Source: Pycnococcus provasolii (lineage: Eukaryota; Chlorophyta; Pseudoscourfieldiophyceae; Pseudoscourfieldiales; Pycnococcaceae). Taken from it: 64,000 nucleotides of DNA. Both the position numbers and the translations under genes were made by a program. Below the pieces are notes generated by a model, which had not been told where the DNA came from, made no database searches, and saw only the letters and a program-made list of their open reading frames with translations. The stretch is from NCBI GenBank assembly GCA_938743325.2, contig OW568868.1:620001-684000 (forward strand). The letters are read 5' to 3'. This document shows positions 47,001 through 56,755 of the stretch, one piece after another (position 1 is the first letter of the stretch; every line of letters begins with the position of its first letter).

Positions 47001-50000
47001 ATGTACGTGAGAATTGCCGCAACGCCAAGGCCGAGCGTCGAGGCAATAAGCAGGGAAAGTATCACACACGTGGCCAGCATTATACTGGAAAGCCACGCGT
47101 TGCGATAATTTTGATACACATGCTCCCCAGTGCCAGCATCAATGAAGACATTGTATTCGGTGTAGAAATTTTTAGTGGAATTCAGAAATCGCTCGTAGAG
47201 GTCTCCTGTTAGAACGTTTCGAAGAAGAACGTCTTCGCCGTTATTGGCCTTGGTCATATCCCACGTGTACTGACCCGCATTTAGAGGCGACTGCAATTCG
47301 TAGCTTGTCATATTGAAGGTAGGGGCGCCATCCTCACCCAGAAAACGAATGGTCAAAGCCGATTCGCCGCCAGATTCACATGGCGATGCTCTGTAGTACT
47401 TATACTTGTCCCTGCAGTCGTACATCACAGGCTTGCGCTCGACTTTGCAGTTGTCTTTGTAGATCACGCTGTACTTGCATTCGGGGTCATTGGCGCGCGT
47501 GACGTCGAGCTCCGTGCCTGCACATGTACCATCTCCCACCTTCGTCGCATCCGTTGTAACCACCCCTTGGCTGTCGAGCATGGTGATGCTCCCCGTATCG
47601 ACGTCAGCGATGCAGATCTTCTTGTGCAAGAAAAAGTTTCCGTCGTCATCGCGCGTGTCCAAAACGGGGTCGTGAGTCGATTGGCTCGTTGCTAACGACT
47701 CGTTCTGGAGATCTGTGCGCCAAAGCTGCTTTAGCTCAATGCCGCCTTTGAGGGTCGCCTCCGTCGCAGGTCGCGTGTTCGCTACAAGTGAATCGTAAAT
47801 ATTTGTGGAGCGCGACTCTCGCAGCAACACGGTCGAGTTGGAGTGCCAGTCAAAGCTTTCCACAGCGCCATATTCGCTCTGGCAGTAGCCAGGCGACATC
47901 CTCACTTTTGCGTTGATAAGTTTAGGCGTAAGGGTGCCGGCGGAGAACGCAGATATCCAAGCCGGTTCCATCATCAAGTAAGTTGGAACGGATGCCCAGA
48001 AAAATTTCTGGAACGTTGGCAATCCAAGGCCTACGACATCGTACATGATGAAACTGAAAATATTGCTCGTACGACTCACGTACTGTGTGCTAAGGTCGCC
48101 GAGAAGAGCAGCGGAATTGCGTGTGAAGCGATTGAATGCTTTCGTTTCGTATCCGCGGAAGAAGCACGTCATGAGATTGTCGACCGTGCAGTTGGAAATC
48201 ATCGACTGGTAGTGTCCCGTTGCGTTCGATGCGTCAAATTCGAAGGGAAGCACCTGCGCGTGGATGGAGCTCTGGTACACGTTGCTCTTCGCCATCGGCT
48301 TGCACGTCATCAGCTCGCATCCGGGAAGTATCGGCTTGTTAGCATATGATCCGTAGACGTTCGCGTCGTTGGGATACTTTCCGTCGATGCCTCCATTTGG
48401 CCAAACTTCGTCCATGCAGCGCGGCGGTAGCGCCTTGCCCCACTTGTATCCGCGACCCTTGTTTGCGCCTTCGCTCGCTGCACCGGCGAAAGTGCTAAAG
48501 TACTTGCCATCCTCCTTCGGGAAGGTCCTCTCGTCAGGCCACGTGTACGTCTCGCCTCCAACCGTTCGCTGGGGAACGAAGCTGCTGTATTCAGATCCAG
48601 CCTGCGCATCCTGAATCTTTGTGAAGGTGCCCTGCGTGTTCCAGCTGTCGGGGCATGGGTTGTTTCCAGACAAGCCTCCGGGGCTGTAGCTCTTCTTATA
48701 GTTGGGCATATTGGAGTTCACCACTTTGCTGGGGCTTGCAGAATCGTACTCAATGAAGGCAGATTGGATCTGCTCGGCTGTCGCTCCGCGCCATGCACCC
48801 ATGCCAACCTTCATGAACTTGCCTCGGTAGCAGCCTGGGTTGAAGAGGTAGTAGTTATCCCCAACGCCGTCAACACGATTCAAGGTCTGCATATTCATGT
48901 CAAATTGCCCGTAGTCCACACGATCGAGCACGACCGTCTTGCTGAACAGCTTCGACGCGAACAAGCGGTACTGGTCGTCATCGGATATATTGAAGTAAGG
49001 AAAGTACGAATTTCCGACATTTCCCTCGTTGAAAATATCCTTCAGAAGGCTTATCGCAAGATTATAATTTCCCGAATCCCATGTGCTGCGATTGTAGTAC
49101 TGCGGCGGCACCCTCTCACCCTGCGTGAGCGTCAGCGTATTCATGAAGCACTCGGGGCAGGTTGCTGCACTCGACTGACGTGAGATCTCTGCAGCGCTGC
49201 ACGACGGGTCAGGGCCGCCGAACTCCTGTCCACAGTACATTTTGTTGTTCAGGTCGGGGTTGTAGTCGGGGAATGGCCTGCATTCTCGCGGCGTATAGGT
49301 ACGCCCAGTATCGCCCATCTGGTATGCATCTATCCACGACTCGGGAAGACCTGTGTTGTTGTATCGCCAGTCTGCCTTGTTGCTGTCGTACTTATCGCCG
49401 CTGTACGTTTGGCACTCACGACGAGGGTTGTGGTTCATCGACTCGTATTGTCCACCGCCGACGTATCGGCACGTCGCGTAATCTCCCTTTCCAGGCTCGA
49501 TCACGTACGTGCAGTTGCCATACAACTTGAGCAGCGCCTGACGCGCCTCCTCGTAGGTCACGATGCCATCCGGAGGGTCAACATCGTAGTACTGGTAATT
49601 GATTTGTCCCGGTGCGGTGGAGTACCCGTCGATGGAGACATCCGGGTTGCCACACGTCGGTGAGCAGCCTTTCTCGGGCTGGCATTGACCGAAGCTTGCG
49701 TCCGTCATGCCTTCGGCTGGCTGCGCGCCGGAGGCGCACGTGAAGTAGTACTTGTCCGTTCCAGGCACGATCGGGGGATTTACGGAATTGCCGTATGAGG
49801 CATGCTGACTAGTGTCGTACATCGTCGTGAAATAAGTAGCGATCTTCTCCATCTGTGCTTGAAAGAGGTCGTACGGCAGGGACGTGCCCGCAGCATCGGG
49901 GTTATTTTGCTTGAAGACGTGGTCGTAGAGACGTGTCTGCTGCTCAGGGTTCAGATTCAGCGAGTCGTCCTCGAAGTCCAGTCCGAGGCGCGTAATGCCG

Positions 50001-51568
50001 GCAGCAAACTCGGCGCGGTCGATGAAGCCGTCCGTCACCTGATCGTAGAAGATGTGAATGTGCTTGTTCGGTGCACTAGCGGGCTTCATATCGCACGGCA
50101 TGAATCCGAGCGGTATGTCCTCCACGACGGGGCTCGACAGGCAGAGGAATTGTGCCGCAGAGCGGTAGCGAAGTTCAAAGTCACGGCTATCCTGTATGAC
50201 GAGGTCATTGCGCGGCTCGAGGTTGGCACCGTCGAAGCGCAGCTGGTTTAAGCTGATGGTTCCGAGCGTTGCCACGCTCACCACCTTGACACGAGCGAGG
50301 CTGAGCGAGACATCCATGTTGCCCTTGCTCACGGAGATGTCCGCCGGACCGGCAGGCTCCCAAGGCGCCGGCGCGCGTCCATTGTCGAGGACGAGCGACG
50401 GGTCGTTGATTGTGAACGTCTGCGTTGGCGCGTCATTGGATGGATCTGGGTTGATCACGATGGGCACACGCCGCGCCTTGTCGCCCTTGAACAGGACAAT
50501 CGAACACTTGTCCGAGCACGACTGCGTCATGCCAGGCAGCATTGGCCGGTCGCATACGTTGTTGACTACCGAGATCTCAACATCGTAGCCGCGGCACCCG
50601 GTCGTGGCGTTGGCGCTGATTTTGTTCGTTACGTCGTACGTAATTCCGTCGACGAACGCCACTCGCGCCCAAACGTGGTAGCCGCTGCCCTCGCGCGCGG
50701 CGACTTGCACGGTGCAGCCCTTTGATTTGATCACGATAGAGCCCAGCCCCATGCGCTTGCGGCCGAGGTTGCACACGAATTTTCCGCTGGTGACGCTCGA
50801 TTCCGTGATGGCGTTGTCGACGTTTGGGAGGCCGTAGTTGCCATAGAAGCTGGCAAGCGGGTTCTTCGTGTTGTCTTTGAACAAGTGATAGTTCGCTTGC
50901 ACAAAGTCGCCGTCGAGGTCGCTCAGAAACGCCTCGCGGTCACGATAGCACGCTCCCTTCTCCGGCACCCAGGTGTACGGGCACGTGACGCTGTCAGTGT
51001 AGCGCACGTCCTCGATCATGCGCTTGCCATTGAGCGAGTAGGCGTTGCCAGGATTGAGGCCCGAAGGCCTGGGAACGTCCACAAGGTCCTGCACGTACCA
51101 GCCTGGGTCGCCGTCCCTATCCGTTGGGATGTTCACCATGTCCGGGTAGCTCGCCAGGCCCGCCGCGCTTCCCGAAGCGCCGTCCCACTTGTCGGCGGTG
51201 GTAAGCGTCACCTCCTTCGAAGGAGCGATGAATGACGACTTAATGTCGTACTTGCCCTTCACGCCGTCGAAACTTCCATGCACGTACTTATACTTCGTGA
51301 GATCAGGTAATATGAACAAGACGAAACATATGATGAACCAGAGCACCGCACACACGAACACCTGGAACATGGCGCGGCACATTTTGCTGTTTGCTGCCCT
51401 CGCGAGCACCTGGCCAGGGGTCTTACTAGTCCCTTTGCGTCGCTGCGGTGTGGGCGCCGTCTCCTCCTCAGCGTGCGCAGAGGCCGCGACAAAGAGAGCG
51501 GAGTTCTCTTTGTCGGCCGCCTCGGCGTCGGGCAGCGGCGCGACCTTCGCATATTCGGGCGACGCCAT
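44072..51568 (-). CDS. Giant EF-hand multipass membrane protein, function unknown
   Basis: Uninterrupted frame of 2,498 residues from the ATG at 51566-51568 (MASPEYAKV, good context AAGCATGG). The frame opens further at a GTG. TM1 is at ~67-88 (MFQVFVCAVLWFIICFVLFI). A Cys-rich region of ~1,400 residues follows, presumably extracellular or lumenal. It has EF-hand-like loops (QVTDGFIDRAEF, DVDPPDGIVTYEE) and many paired Cys. TM2 is at ~1493-1525 (SIMLATCVILSLLIASTLGL). A ~600-residue cytoplasmic part carries a beta-rich block (VKYVVVSVTQETYTGSDGRE). Four or more TM segments start at ~2126. A C-terminal EF-hand pair (FRIEM-type first loop, then DMDGSGAIKYKE at ~2390) is followed by a last TM (~2430-2457, LMLFLYAMIILAMILLFIFV). 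It is not polycystin. A calcium-responsive channel or receptor is possible but unproven. Confidence 0.85.
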   Translation of the reverse strand: MASPEYAKVAPLPDAEAADKENSALFVAASAHAEEETAPTPQRRKGTSKTPGQVLARAANSKMCRAMFQVFVCAVLWFIICFVLFILPDLTKYKYVHGSFDGVKGKYDIKSSFIAPSKEVTLTTADKWDGASGSAAGLASYPDMVNIPTDRDGDPGWYVQDLVDVPRPSGLNPGNAYSLNGKRMIEDVRYTDSVTCPYTWVPEKGACYRDREAFLSDLDGDFVQANYHLFKDNTKNPLASFYGNYGLPNVDNAITESSVTSGKFVCNLGRKRMGLGSIVIKSKGCTVQVAAREGSGYHVWARVAFVDGITYDVTNKISANATTGCRGYDVEISVVNNVCDRPMLPGMTQSCSDKCSIVLFKGDKARRVPIVINPDPSNDAPTQTFTINDPSLVLDNGRAPAPWEPAGPADISVSKGNMDVSLSLARVKVVSVATLGTISLNQLRFDGANLEPRNDLVIQDSRDFELRYRSAAQFLCLSSPVVEDIPLGFMPCDMKPASAPNKHIHIFYDQVTDGFIDRAEFAAGITRLGLDFEDDSLNLNPEQQTRLYDHVFKQNNPDAAGTSLPYDLFQAQMEKIATYFTTMYDTSQHASYGNSVNPPIVPGTDKYYFTCASGAQPAEGMTDASFGQCQPEKGCSPTCGNPDVSIDGYSTAPGQINYQYYDVDPPDGIVTYEEARQALLKLYGNCTYVIEPGKGDYATCRYVGGGQYESMNHNPRRECQTYSGDKYDSNKADWRYNNTGLPESWIDAYQMGDTGRTYTPRECRPFPDYNPDLNNKMYCGQEFGGPDPSCSAAEISRQSSAATCPECFMNTLTLTQGERVPPQYYNRSTWDSGNYNLAISLLKDIFNEGNVGNSYFPYFNISDDDQYRLFASKLFSKTVVLDRVDYGQFDMNMQTLNRVDGVGDNYYLFNPGCYRGKFMKVGMGAWRGATAEQIQSAFIEYDSASPSKVVNSNMPNYKKSYSPGGLSGNNPCPDSWNTQGTFTKIQDAQAGSEYSSFVPQRTVGGETYTWPDERTFPKEDGKYFSTFAGAASEGANKGRGYKWGKALPPRCMDEVWPNGGIDGKYPNDANVYGSYANKPILPGCELMTCKPMAKSNVYQSSIHAQVLPFEFDASNATGHYQSMISNCTVDNLMTCFFRGYETKAFNRFTRNSAALLGDLSTQYVSRTSNIFSFIMYDVVGLGLPTFQKFFWASVPTYLMMEPAWISAFSAGTLTPKLINAKVRMSPGYCQSEYGAVESFDWHSNSTVLLRESRSTNIYDSLVANTRPATEATLKGGIELKQLWRTDLQNESLATSQSTHDPVLDTRDDDGNFFLHKKICIADVDTGSITMLDSQGVVTTDATKVGDGTCAGTELDVTRANDPECKYSVIYKDNCKVERKPVMYDCRDKYKYYRASPCESGGESALTIRFLGEDGAPTFNMTSYELQSPLNAGQYTWDMTKANNGEDVLLRNVLTGDLYERFLNSTKNFYTEYNVFIDAGTGEHVYQNYRNAWLSSIMLATCVILSLLIASTLGLGVAAILTYIGIVKLDEFNVSLADRNKLLESLREGKRKRVLNIMLNDKIRAKLKVDPGEANNVTLSDKEEERYLDFMAKNGWNVNGLALEDWDVNFMVAKCRDIDNLEKRPSSALSFGRSMTLATRGVDTAALKMKMQKFHNMIRSMLKSKNPITKVAASLILALVELKKIITKLLSLEYPSPFTVVNLFIESQVRSRLINSVKAFVTAKCVRDHAIEDNEEIRVGGSIIDLKEFVEGKKVIRLGVDSPVGIAKTIFGRYVHYKVKYVVVSVTQETYTGSDGREYTGSSVHIKEGPRTYNSANVGKDMLEFEKSCDLKDIAVGDTREFTLPGLEAGTGAIYNMVIKAGYGTRTIQIETTGALPMVRLKTIYRNFANAYEEFVMANQLSRKDILKSQGTLASLGVSMIKRQTELVKGIRMKTEADRMAERERAEKVRMWLQLQSTKDVASPRAEAESANADALESAAKSLEKSASDRDAVITISGKKKEYASGLATVLDGKGDASADLTVADEDAQEEEELDFEAVKLTTLELDRSALGDFVRSQYCVSGQFAVDFEEKAVFEAKYRKWCTRNNKRFEEVDVPHLESFNTKVKMETFYDMFGCTVNERITNVAKPSLFFTYTLLALSVLAHVAVIFAIPYPLLATVFSQSFLYAKTTAVTPQFTFEQFRSDPFLVYTMYHQPPENIIVITICYAFFMFATVKLFLFYMGYSFENSGMRIMIKSIFYLYANAILAMIVSLVVLECCWMLLGAIIKPDEFLPYCAAVMTVVGTAQTQKKYVEGIFASWKASIAAAVAFAFAMKVKATCVALRIKMETDPDDPKLKDTKKTWTAKDTVPPFDVFKLHAGEDDSMDFEEFSALLDRFDIEMIESKRRLVFNRMDMDGSGAIKYKELESAWEFIQDEIAEAELVNNGITRTKMLMLFLYAMIILAMILLFIFVGVTAFVLPGGSSFGACVNSGLTTITGGVMSLGKSSPKSGDVKADITSL

Positions 51569-52604
51569 GCTTGCTGGGCTGGCCTTGCGTTGCGTTGCGT
51601 AAGGGAACCAAATAGCGTGGCACTCGCCGTTTGCTCGCGTAATGAGACTCCCAAGTGCAAGGGGGCAAGTCGTCACCCACGAGCTCCTCCGGACTGGGAC
51701 GGAGCAGCTCTCACGTGAGCACTGAGGGAGGAGACCAACATGCTTTGAGGAGAGGAAGCGTGCACAAACAAGAACAGTTCCGCCCTCCCTCCAGTGGACT
51801 GTGATGAAGACGGAGTTGCCGGCGGCTTCCTCTTGTGCTTGGAGGAGCTCTCATCGACTCATCACTGCACTGATTCCTTCAAGCCACGTGCTTTGGGCTT
51901 TGGGCTTTGGGCTTTGGGCATGGCTGATGGCTGATCCCATGTTCTCTGCGTTCTGCGTTCAACTGCCTGCCTGGTGCCTGGTTTCACTCCTTGGTTTGGT
52001 TAGGCTTGGCTGCGCTGTGCCTTGCACAGCCTTGTTGTACGCTCGTCGCGCCTCACCGGTCCGCTCCTCCGGTTTACAAACCGTTCTGAGATCTGAGATC
52101 TGAGATCTTCTGATCTTCTCTCAGTTGATCAGTTGATCAACTGAGGTGATCAACTGAGGTGATAACTGATCAAGCTGATGAGCTTCATAGGGGCAAATAT
52201 TTGCCAGGTCACCACTATTCTGACCAAGATTCTCGTCGAAGATGAAGGAATGAATAATCGGGGTTAAGAAGTAAGTTTAAACCTTTAGAGTTGCGCGAGT
52301 TCTGCCGAGGTAAGATTACGATAGTTTGGTGGTACCTTTGACGGGAAACGACCTTGGTAACCATATGGATTATGGAGTTACCTACTTACCTTAGGGTGCG
52401 CGCAAGGTGGAAAGTGTGGTGTTACTTCTTCTAAGAAGAAGGGAAGAACACACACCTCCCAACCGGTCCCGCCGCCAATGAGCTGTGTCGCGCCCTAACC
52501 CCGAAATCAGATGCTGAAGAATCGAGGATCGGTCGATCGGATAGATGAGCTGATTAGTGATTAAGCTCTGCTCAATCTGATCTGCTCTCCCCAACTCATT
52601 TTCC
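51569..52604. other. Intergenic, promoter side of the giant gene; simple repeats
   Basis: Tandem GCTTTGG units at 51893-51918. CTGAGATCTGAGATCT and GTTGATCA/TGATCAACTGAGG repeats run 52084-52175 and include several TGATCA palindromes. No gene supported. Confidence 0.5.
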
Positions 52605-52718
52605 ATGGCTGGCGCTGGTGCGAAATTGCAAGTGGAGGCGATTGCACGGCTTCATCAAGAGGTCTTTCTTTCGGCTTCGGGGGGCACGACGACGACGAAG
52701 AAGAAGGCGTGGAAATAG
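52605..52718 (+). CDS. Possible 37-residue small protein or exon
   Basis: ATG at 52605, stop TAG at 52716-52718. It would read MAGAGAKLQVEAIARLHQEV, then FLSASGGTTTTKKKAWK. An amphipathic helix is followed by a basic tail, and the codon use is GC-biased at third positions in the first half. I know no family. It may be a small protein, the first exon of an undetected spliced gene, or chance. It lies 80 bases from the 3' end of pyruvate kinase on the opposite strand. Confidence 0.25.
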   Translation: MAGAGAKLQVEAIARLHQEVFLSASGGTTTTKKKAWK

Positions 52719-52797
52719 TATGAAATAATCATGAGCTGTTGTTTCTGTTGTAGCAAGAAGAAAGAATGAAAGAATCGTTTTGTTTAACTTATCTACT

Positions 52798-54889
52798 TTA
52801 GCGTATCCTCACAACGTTCTTTTCAGTCGCCCACACGATGTGTTCGCGCGAGATACCAACAGCCTCTGCATACTCCGTCGCCACCTTGGAGAGGCGCTCT
52901 AGCTTCGCGACATCTGCTGCATCCCCTGAACTCCACCGGGCTGTCGTGGCGCGACGAAGGCTTGAGAACGTGCCGTGGGCGGGCGAGGAATCGTCGACGT
53001 CACTCACAAGGAGGGGAGTTGCGCCGGAAACGAAGAGAAGCTCGTTCGCCACAGCCTCGTCGGACGTCGGGCAGAGCACCACGTCGCAGGCTGGCCGTTG
53101 CCGCATCACCGCGCGCACGAATGACGCGTCTGTGCACGGGAGCACGAGCATCGATCCACGCGGCGCCGCAGAGGCTGCACTCAACGCAGCGGCGTCCAGC
53201 TCGGCGAAGTACGCGCCAGGGCGAGGAAGAAGGCTGAGCGGTGCGAACGGGTCTGCAAGCATGCTTGCGGCATGCTCTCCGCGTCGGCATAGCTGAGCCA
53301 TCGTTCTCACGACAAGCGCAGGATGCTCGCCCAACGTCGTCTCACCGGACGTCATCACACAGTCTGCACCATCCAGAACCGCGCCGACGACATCATTCGC
53401 CTCCGCGCGTGTCGGTCGAGGCTTCTTCTCCATGGAATCGAGCATCTGCGTCGCCACAATGCAAGGCTTGCCTGCAAGTCTGCACTTCGCAATGATGGAT
53501 TTCTGCGCAATTGGAACCTGAGAAAAGGAGGGGTGGTTTTGAAAAACAGTTGTGCGAGTATGTTTTGGGTTTTGGTCAGCATTGTCCATATTCAATCTAT
53601 GTTTCCTTTGTTCCTATTGCATTCTCAGCAAAGCTCATGCCAAATCAAGTTAAGCCTCTGTAAGTAGAGAAAGGTCGTTGTTTGTTTTCGCTCATGGCAG
53701 CGCATCAGTCTCATAACCGCAAAGTTTGATTCGTTGTCTCATCCTAGGCAAAACTATAATTTGGAACTCTGACTTTGCAAAATTCTATTCCCAACATGCA
53801 ACCAAAAAAACAAAAAACAAATGAATAGTCACGTACCAGGTCATACGGCACCTCAATTGCAAGGTCTCCACGCGCAACCATGATGCCATCTGACTCCTCG
53901 ATAATCTCGTCGATGTTCGCAAGTGCTTCCTCCGCCTCCACCTTGGAGTAGATTGCGACGCGGCGCCCACCCTGCTTTTCCACCTCGGCGTCTAGGAACG
54001 ATCGCATGGCACGCACGTCGTCGCCAGATCGAATGAAAGAAGCAAATACGGCATCCACCCCACGTTTCACGCCCCAGCTGAGCACGGACGCATCGTATTC
54101 CGTGAATGGCGGCAAATCCAGCGTGGTTCCGGGGCAGTTGACACCCTTGCGCTCGCCAAGCAGTCCTCCGTTCAAAGCGCGGCACACGACGTCGTCGCCG
54201 CTTACTTCACTCACCTCTAGTTCCACGAGCCCGTCGTCGAGGAAGATGCGTGATCCTATCACGACGCTGTTGTGCAGCGGATGGTCGACGAACACTCCCG
54301 TCGCATCCCCCTTGTTCCTCCACAACTCGTTCGTGTGGAGCGTGAACGTCTGGCCTGGAAGCACCTGCACCTTTTCACCTCCGACGAGCATACCCGTGCG
54401 CACTTCCGGTCCCTTGGTGTCCACCGCCATCGCGCAGAGCTCCGTGGTCGCCTCCTGCGAGATGCCGTTCGCTCTTCGTTGTTTGAGGATCTTCTGCAGG
54501 TTGTCGACGCGCGCACCCTGCTCGTCGTACTGTCCGTGGCTGAAGTTCATGCGCATGCACGTCATGCCAGACTTGAGCACATCTTCGAGCGGTTCCATCG
54601 CCTCGGAGCGCGGGCCGATCGTGCACACGATTCCAGAATTCCGCGGAACGGCAGAACAGCCTTGAGCAGCAAAGGAGTTGGAACCGTCGACACCAGCAGT
54701 CCTCCGATCATCCACATCCACGGCCAGGGGAAGGTTGGCCAAGGCCAATAAGGAGGCGGATGAATGCGAGGTGATCCGGCGAAGAGGTGACACCCAAGAT
54801 GGGAGGGCGGGAGCAACCACGTGGTACCCACCATAGGTCGCACACGCACGCCGAAGCATGCCAACGCAAGCCGCCGCCGCCGCCGCCAT
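52798..54889 (-). CDS. PYK: Pyruvate kinase, probably organelle-targeted
   Basis: Converts phosphoenolpyruvate and ADP to pyruvate and ATP. Two exons: 54889-53837 and 53517-52798. The 319-base phase-0 intron has donor GACCTG|GTACGT and acceptor CTTTTCTCAG|GTTCCA. The product has 590 residues; the ATG is at 54887-54889. An Ala/Arg-rich presequence of ~85 residues comes before the catalytic core: GIVCTIGPRS, MRMNFSHG, DTKGPEVRTG, then YSKVEAEEAL (catalytic Lys and metal-binding Glu), ARGDLAIEVP (metal-binding Asp), then across the splice VPIAQKSIIAKC and ATQMLDSM, RPTRAEANDV and SGETTLGEHP. Without the splice the core would be cut between GDLAIEVPYDL and VPIAQK. GDLA has Ala where GDLG is usual. 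The ~85-residue N-terminal extension argues for a plastid or mitochondrial form. A CCCTAA tract lies 84 bases upstream. Confidence 0.93.
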
Positions 54890-54972
54890 GGAGATTTCTT
54901 TTCAAGGACGATCGAGAGAGGAGGAGGAAGAAGGGGGGGGGACGAAGCCAATAATCAAGCCAGCCCTCCGAA

Positions 54973-54996
54973 CCCTAACCCTAACCCTAACCCTAG
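54973..54996 (-). promoter_or_regulatory. TTAGGG tract upstream of pyruvate kinase
   Basis: Four CCCTA(A/G) hexamers on the plus strand, which is TTAGGG relative to the gene, 84 bases before its ATG at 54889. Confidence 0.45.
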
Positions 54997-55208
54997 CTAG
55001 CCCTGCCTGGATCCGAATAATACCCTAATAGGCGACTTCGGGCGACTTCCAAGTTCCACCCTGCTCGGCCTTACAGTTAGGACTACACAAGTAAGAATAT
55101 GTACAGATGTCGGTGTTCAGATATTACAGTACAGAGAGGGAGGGAGAGAAAGAGCTCTTGATTGGTTGATGACGACAGTGAGACAACAAAAGCATTGATG
55201 GACTTGTG
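54997..55208. other. 3' flank of RING gene and pyruvate kinase promoter
   Basis: Short GTACAGAT and ATTACAGTAC motifs and a GGGAGGGAGAGAAAG purine run. No gene seen. Confidence 0.4.
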
Positions 55209-56251
55209 TCACCAGAACGGCTCGCCGTGCTCGTCCTGCATCGGACGCTGGCATATCGGACACAAATCACTGCGCTCTGACCACTCGTATATGCACGACA
55301 AGTGGTAGTGGTGACCGCAAGCTGTGTTGATGCGCGGATTCTCCGACGTGTACGCCTCCAAGCACGTTGGACACGCCAACGCGTCGGGGTCGTCGACGGA
55401 TACCGCGGACAACGTGCGCGGAGGAGGAGCAGGGGCAGGATGCGCGGCTGCAGCGCCAGCACCGTCGATAGCTGCCGACTGCGGGTCGGCCACACCACGT
55501 CCCGCGCCTGCTTCTGCGTTGTGCACGTCACAGTCTGCGGACGATGCCGACGACGTCGACGGCGACGCCCTCAGTCGCGCCTCAGTTTGCCGGTGTGCCG
55601 CGAGGAGTGCCGTGTCCTCACCCTCCAGCAGCCTCTCGCGTTCGTCGTTTTCATACGCATCCGCGTAGTCGTCGTACTCGTGTACCAAGTCGTCGTCCAC
55701 ATCGCTGCAGCAGAGGCAGCACGTCTTACGTGTCGGTGGATAGAGCACACCAATAGTTGACGCCGGTGCGTTCACAAAACATGAAGATGTGGGTGAAGAG
55801 TGGGAAGGTGAGTCAAAGAAAATGTTCAACGGATAACCACACCCTATCCAAACCATGATGCAAAAGTTGAGTCCACACGTTCGCGGTGTGCGCTCGTCCG
55901 CGTCGTCGATTACCCGCGCGTTTGTCCTTTTACGACTCAGAACCACATGTTGCCACAATCAATGAATGAGCTAACACAAAAAGACAAAAAAACGCCCAAC
56001 TGGTCATCATCAAACCATTGAAAAAGAGAGGAACGTACCCGATAGAGGGCAGCGACGTGCGCGCGTGCCATGGCCATGGCTGTAAAAAAAGGACGACCAG
56101 GGTGAGCGTTTGAGAAAGATGACGATGATGGAGGTTCTTCTTCTTCTTCTTCTACTAATATGCGAGATGCCGTACTTCTTATATTTCTACTATAGGTACT
56201 ACCACGACGAGATGAAAATGGAGCTGCTGCTGCTGCTGCTGACCCCGCCAT
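55209..56251 (-). CDS. RING-finger E3 ubiquitin ligase (plant At3g02290-like type)
   Basis: The C-terminal RING domain is clear: CPTCLEAYTSENPRINTACG, then HHYHLSCIYEWSERSDLCPI and CQRPM. This C3H2C3/RING-H2 form matches a plant family ending in CPTCLE-Y..ENP with HLxCIYEWMERSD-CPVC. An acidic, Ser/Ala-rich middle and a CCLCCSDVDDD motif precede it. My preferred model is two exons, 56251-56039 and 55724-55209, giving 242 residues. Its 314-base phase-0 intron has donor CGG|GTACGT and acceptor CACGTAAG|ACG. The single frame running through the supposed intron (to 55958) is possible but has no homologous-looking content there. The donor is strong and the acceptor is weak, so the 5' half is uncertain while the RING half is firm. 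Confidence 0.72.
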
Positions 56252-56420
56252 GAGCGAAAACGAGAATGCGTCGGCGTCGGCGTCTTCTGCAGTCTTTTTT
56301 TTTGCGGGGGGGGGGGGGGGGGGGAGAGCCTCGGAAACAGCGGTCAGTCACCCTCTGCGCCCTCAGAGGGGAGGATCTGGAGGGGGAGGAGGAGCCTGCC
56401 TTTGGGAGAGAGGGAGGGGA

Positions 56421-56534
56421 GTTAGGGTTAGGGTTAGGGTTCGGGTTAGGGTTAGGGTAACTGGTTAGGGTTAGGGTTCGGGTTCGGCTGTTCGGGTTCG
56501 GCTGTTCGGGTTCGGCTATTCGGGTTCGGGGTTT
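56421..56534 (+). promoter_or_regulatory. TTAGGG tract merging into a 14-bp tandem repeat
   Basis: GTTAGGG hexamers with TTCGGG variants at 56421-56479 run into four copies of CGGGTTCGGCTGTT (period 14, 56479-56534). They lie between the divergent RING gene (minus) and MAPEG gene (plus). A G run sits close by at 56307-56324. Confidence 0.6.
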
Positions 56535-56575
56535 GGATTTCACCTTACCACTGGACATGATTTTTTTTGCATGGC

Positions 56576-56599
56576 AAAATCACGTGATCACGTGATTTT
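56576..56599. promoter_or_regulatory. 24-bp palindrome of two CACGTG boxes (G-box)
   Basis: AAAATCACGTGATCACGTGA continuing TTTT is a perfect 24-base palindrome holding two CACGTG hexamers 8 bases apart. A third CACGTG lies at 56625-56630. All lie 125-180 bases before the MAPEG ATG at 56756. CACGTG is the G-box bound by bHLH/bZIP factors, light-responsive in plants; its role here is inferred. Confidence 0.7.
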
Positions 56600-56755
56600 T
56601 TTTTCACTTGTGACGCAAGCGTGTCACGTGACTCTGATTTTCCCCGATGGACGGTCCAGGTGGGACGGTTTTTTTTTCCCGTGCTGCGTTCGTTCCCTTG
56701 TTGTTTGGACACCGCTCGCACCGTATGAGCGTTCATTTTCCCTCGTGATCCTGAA

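Noticed and set aside
51569-51676. Extended N-terminus of the giant EF-hand protein
   Set aside because: The extension starts at a GTG. The ATG at 51568 has a good context and gives a sensible acidic N-terminus before TM1.
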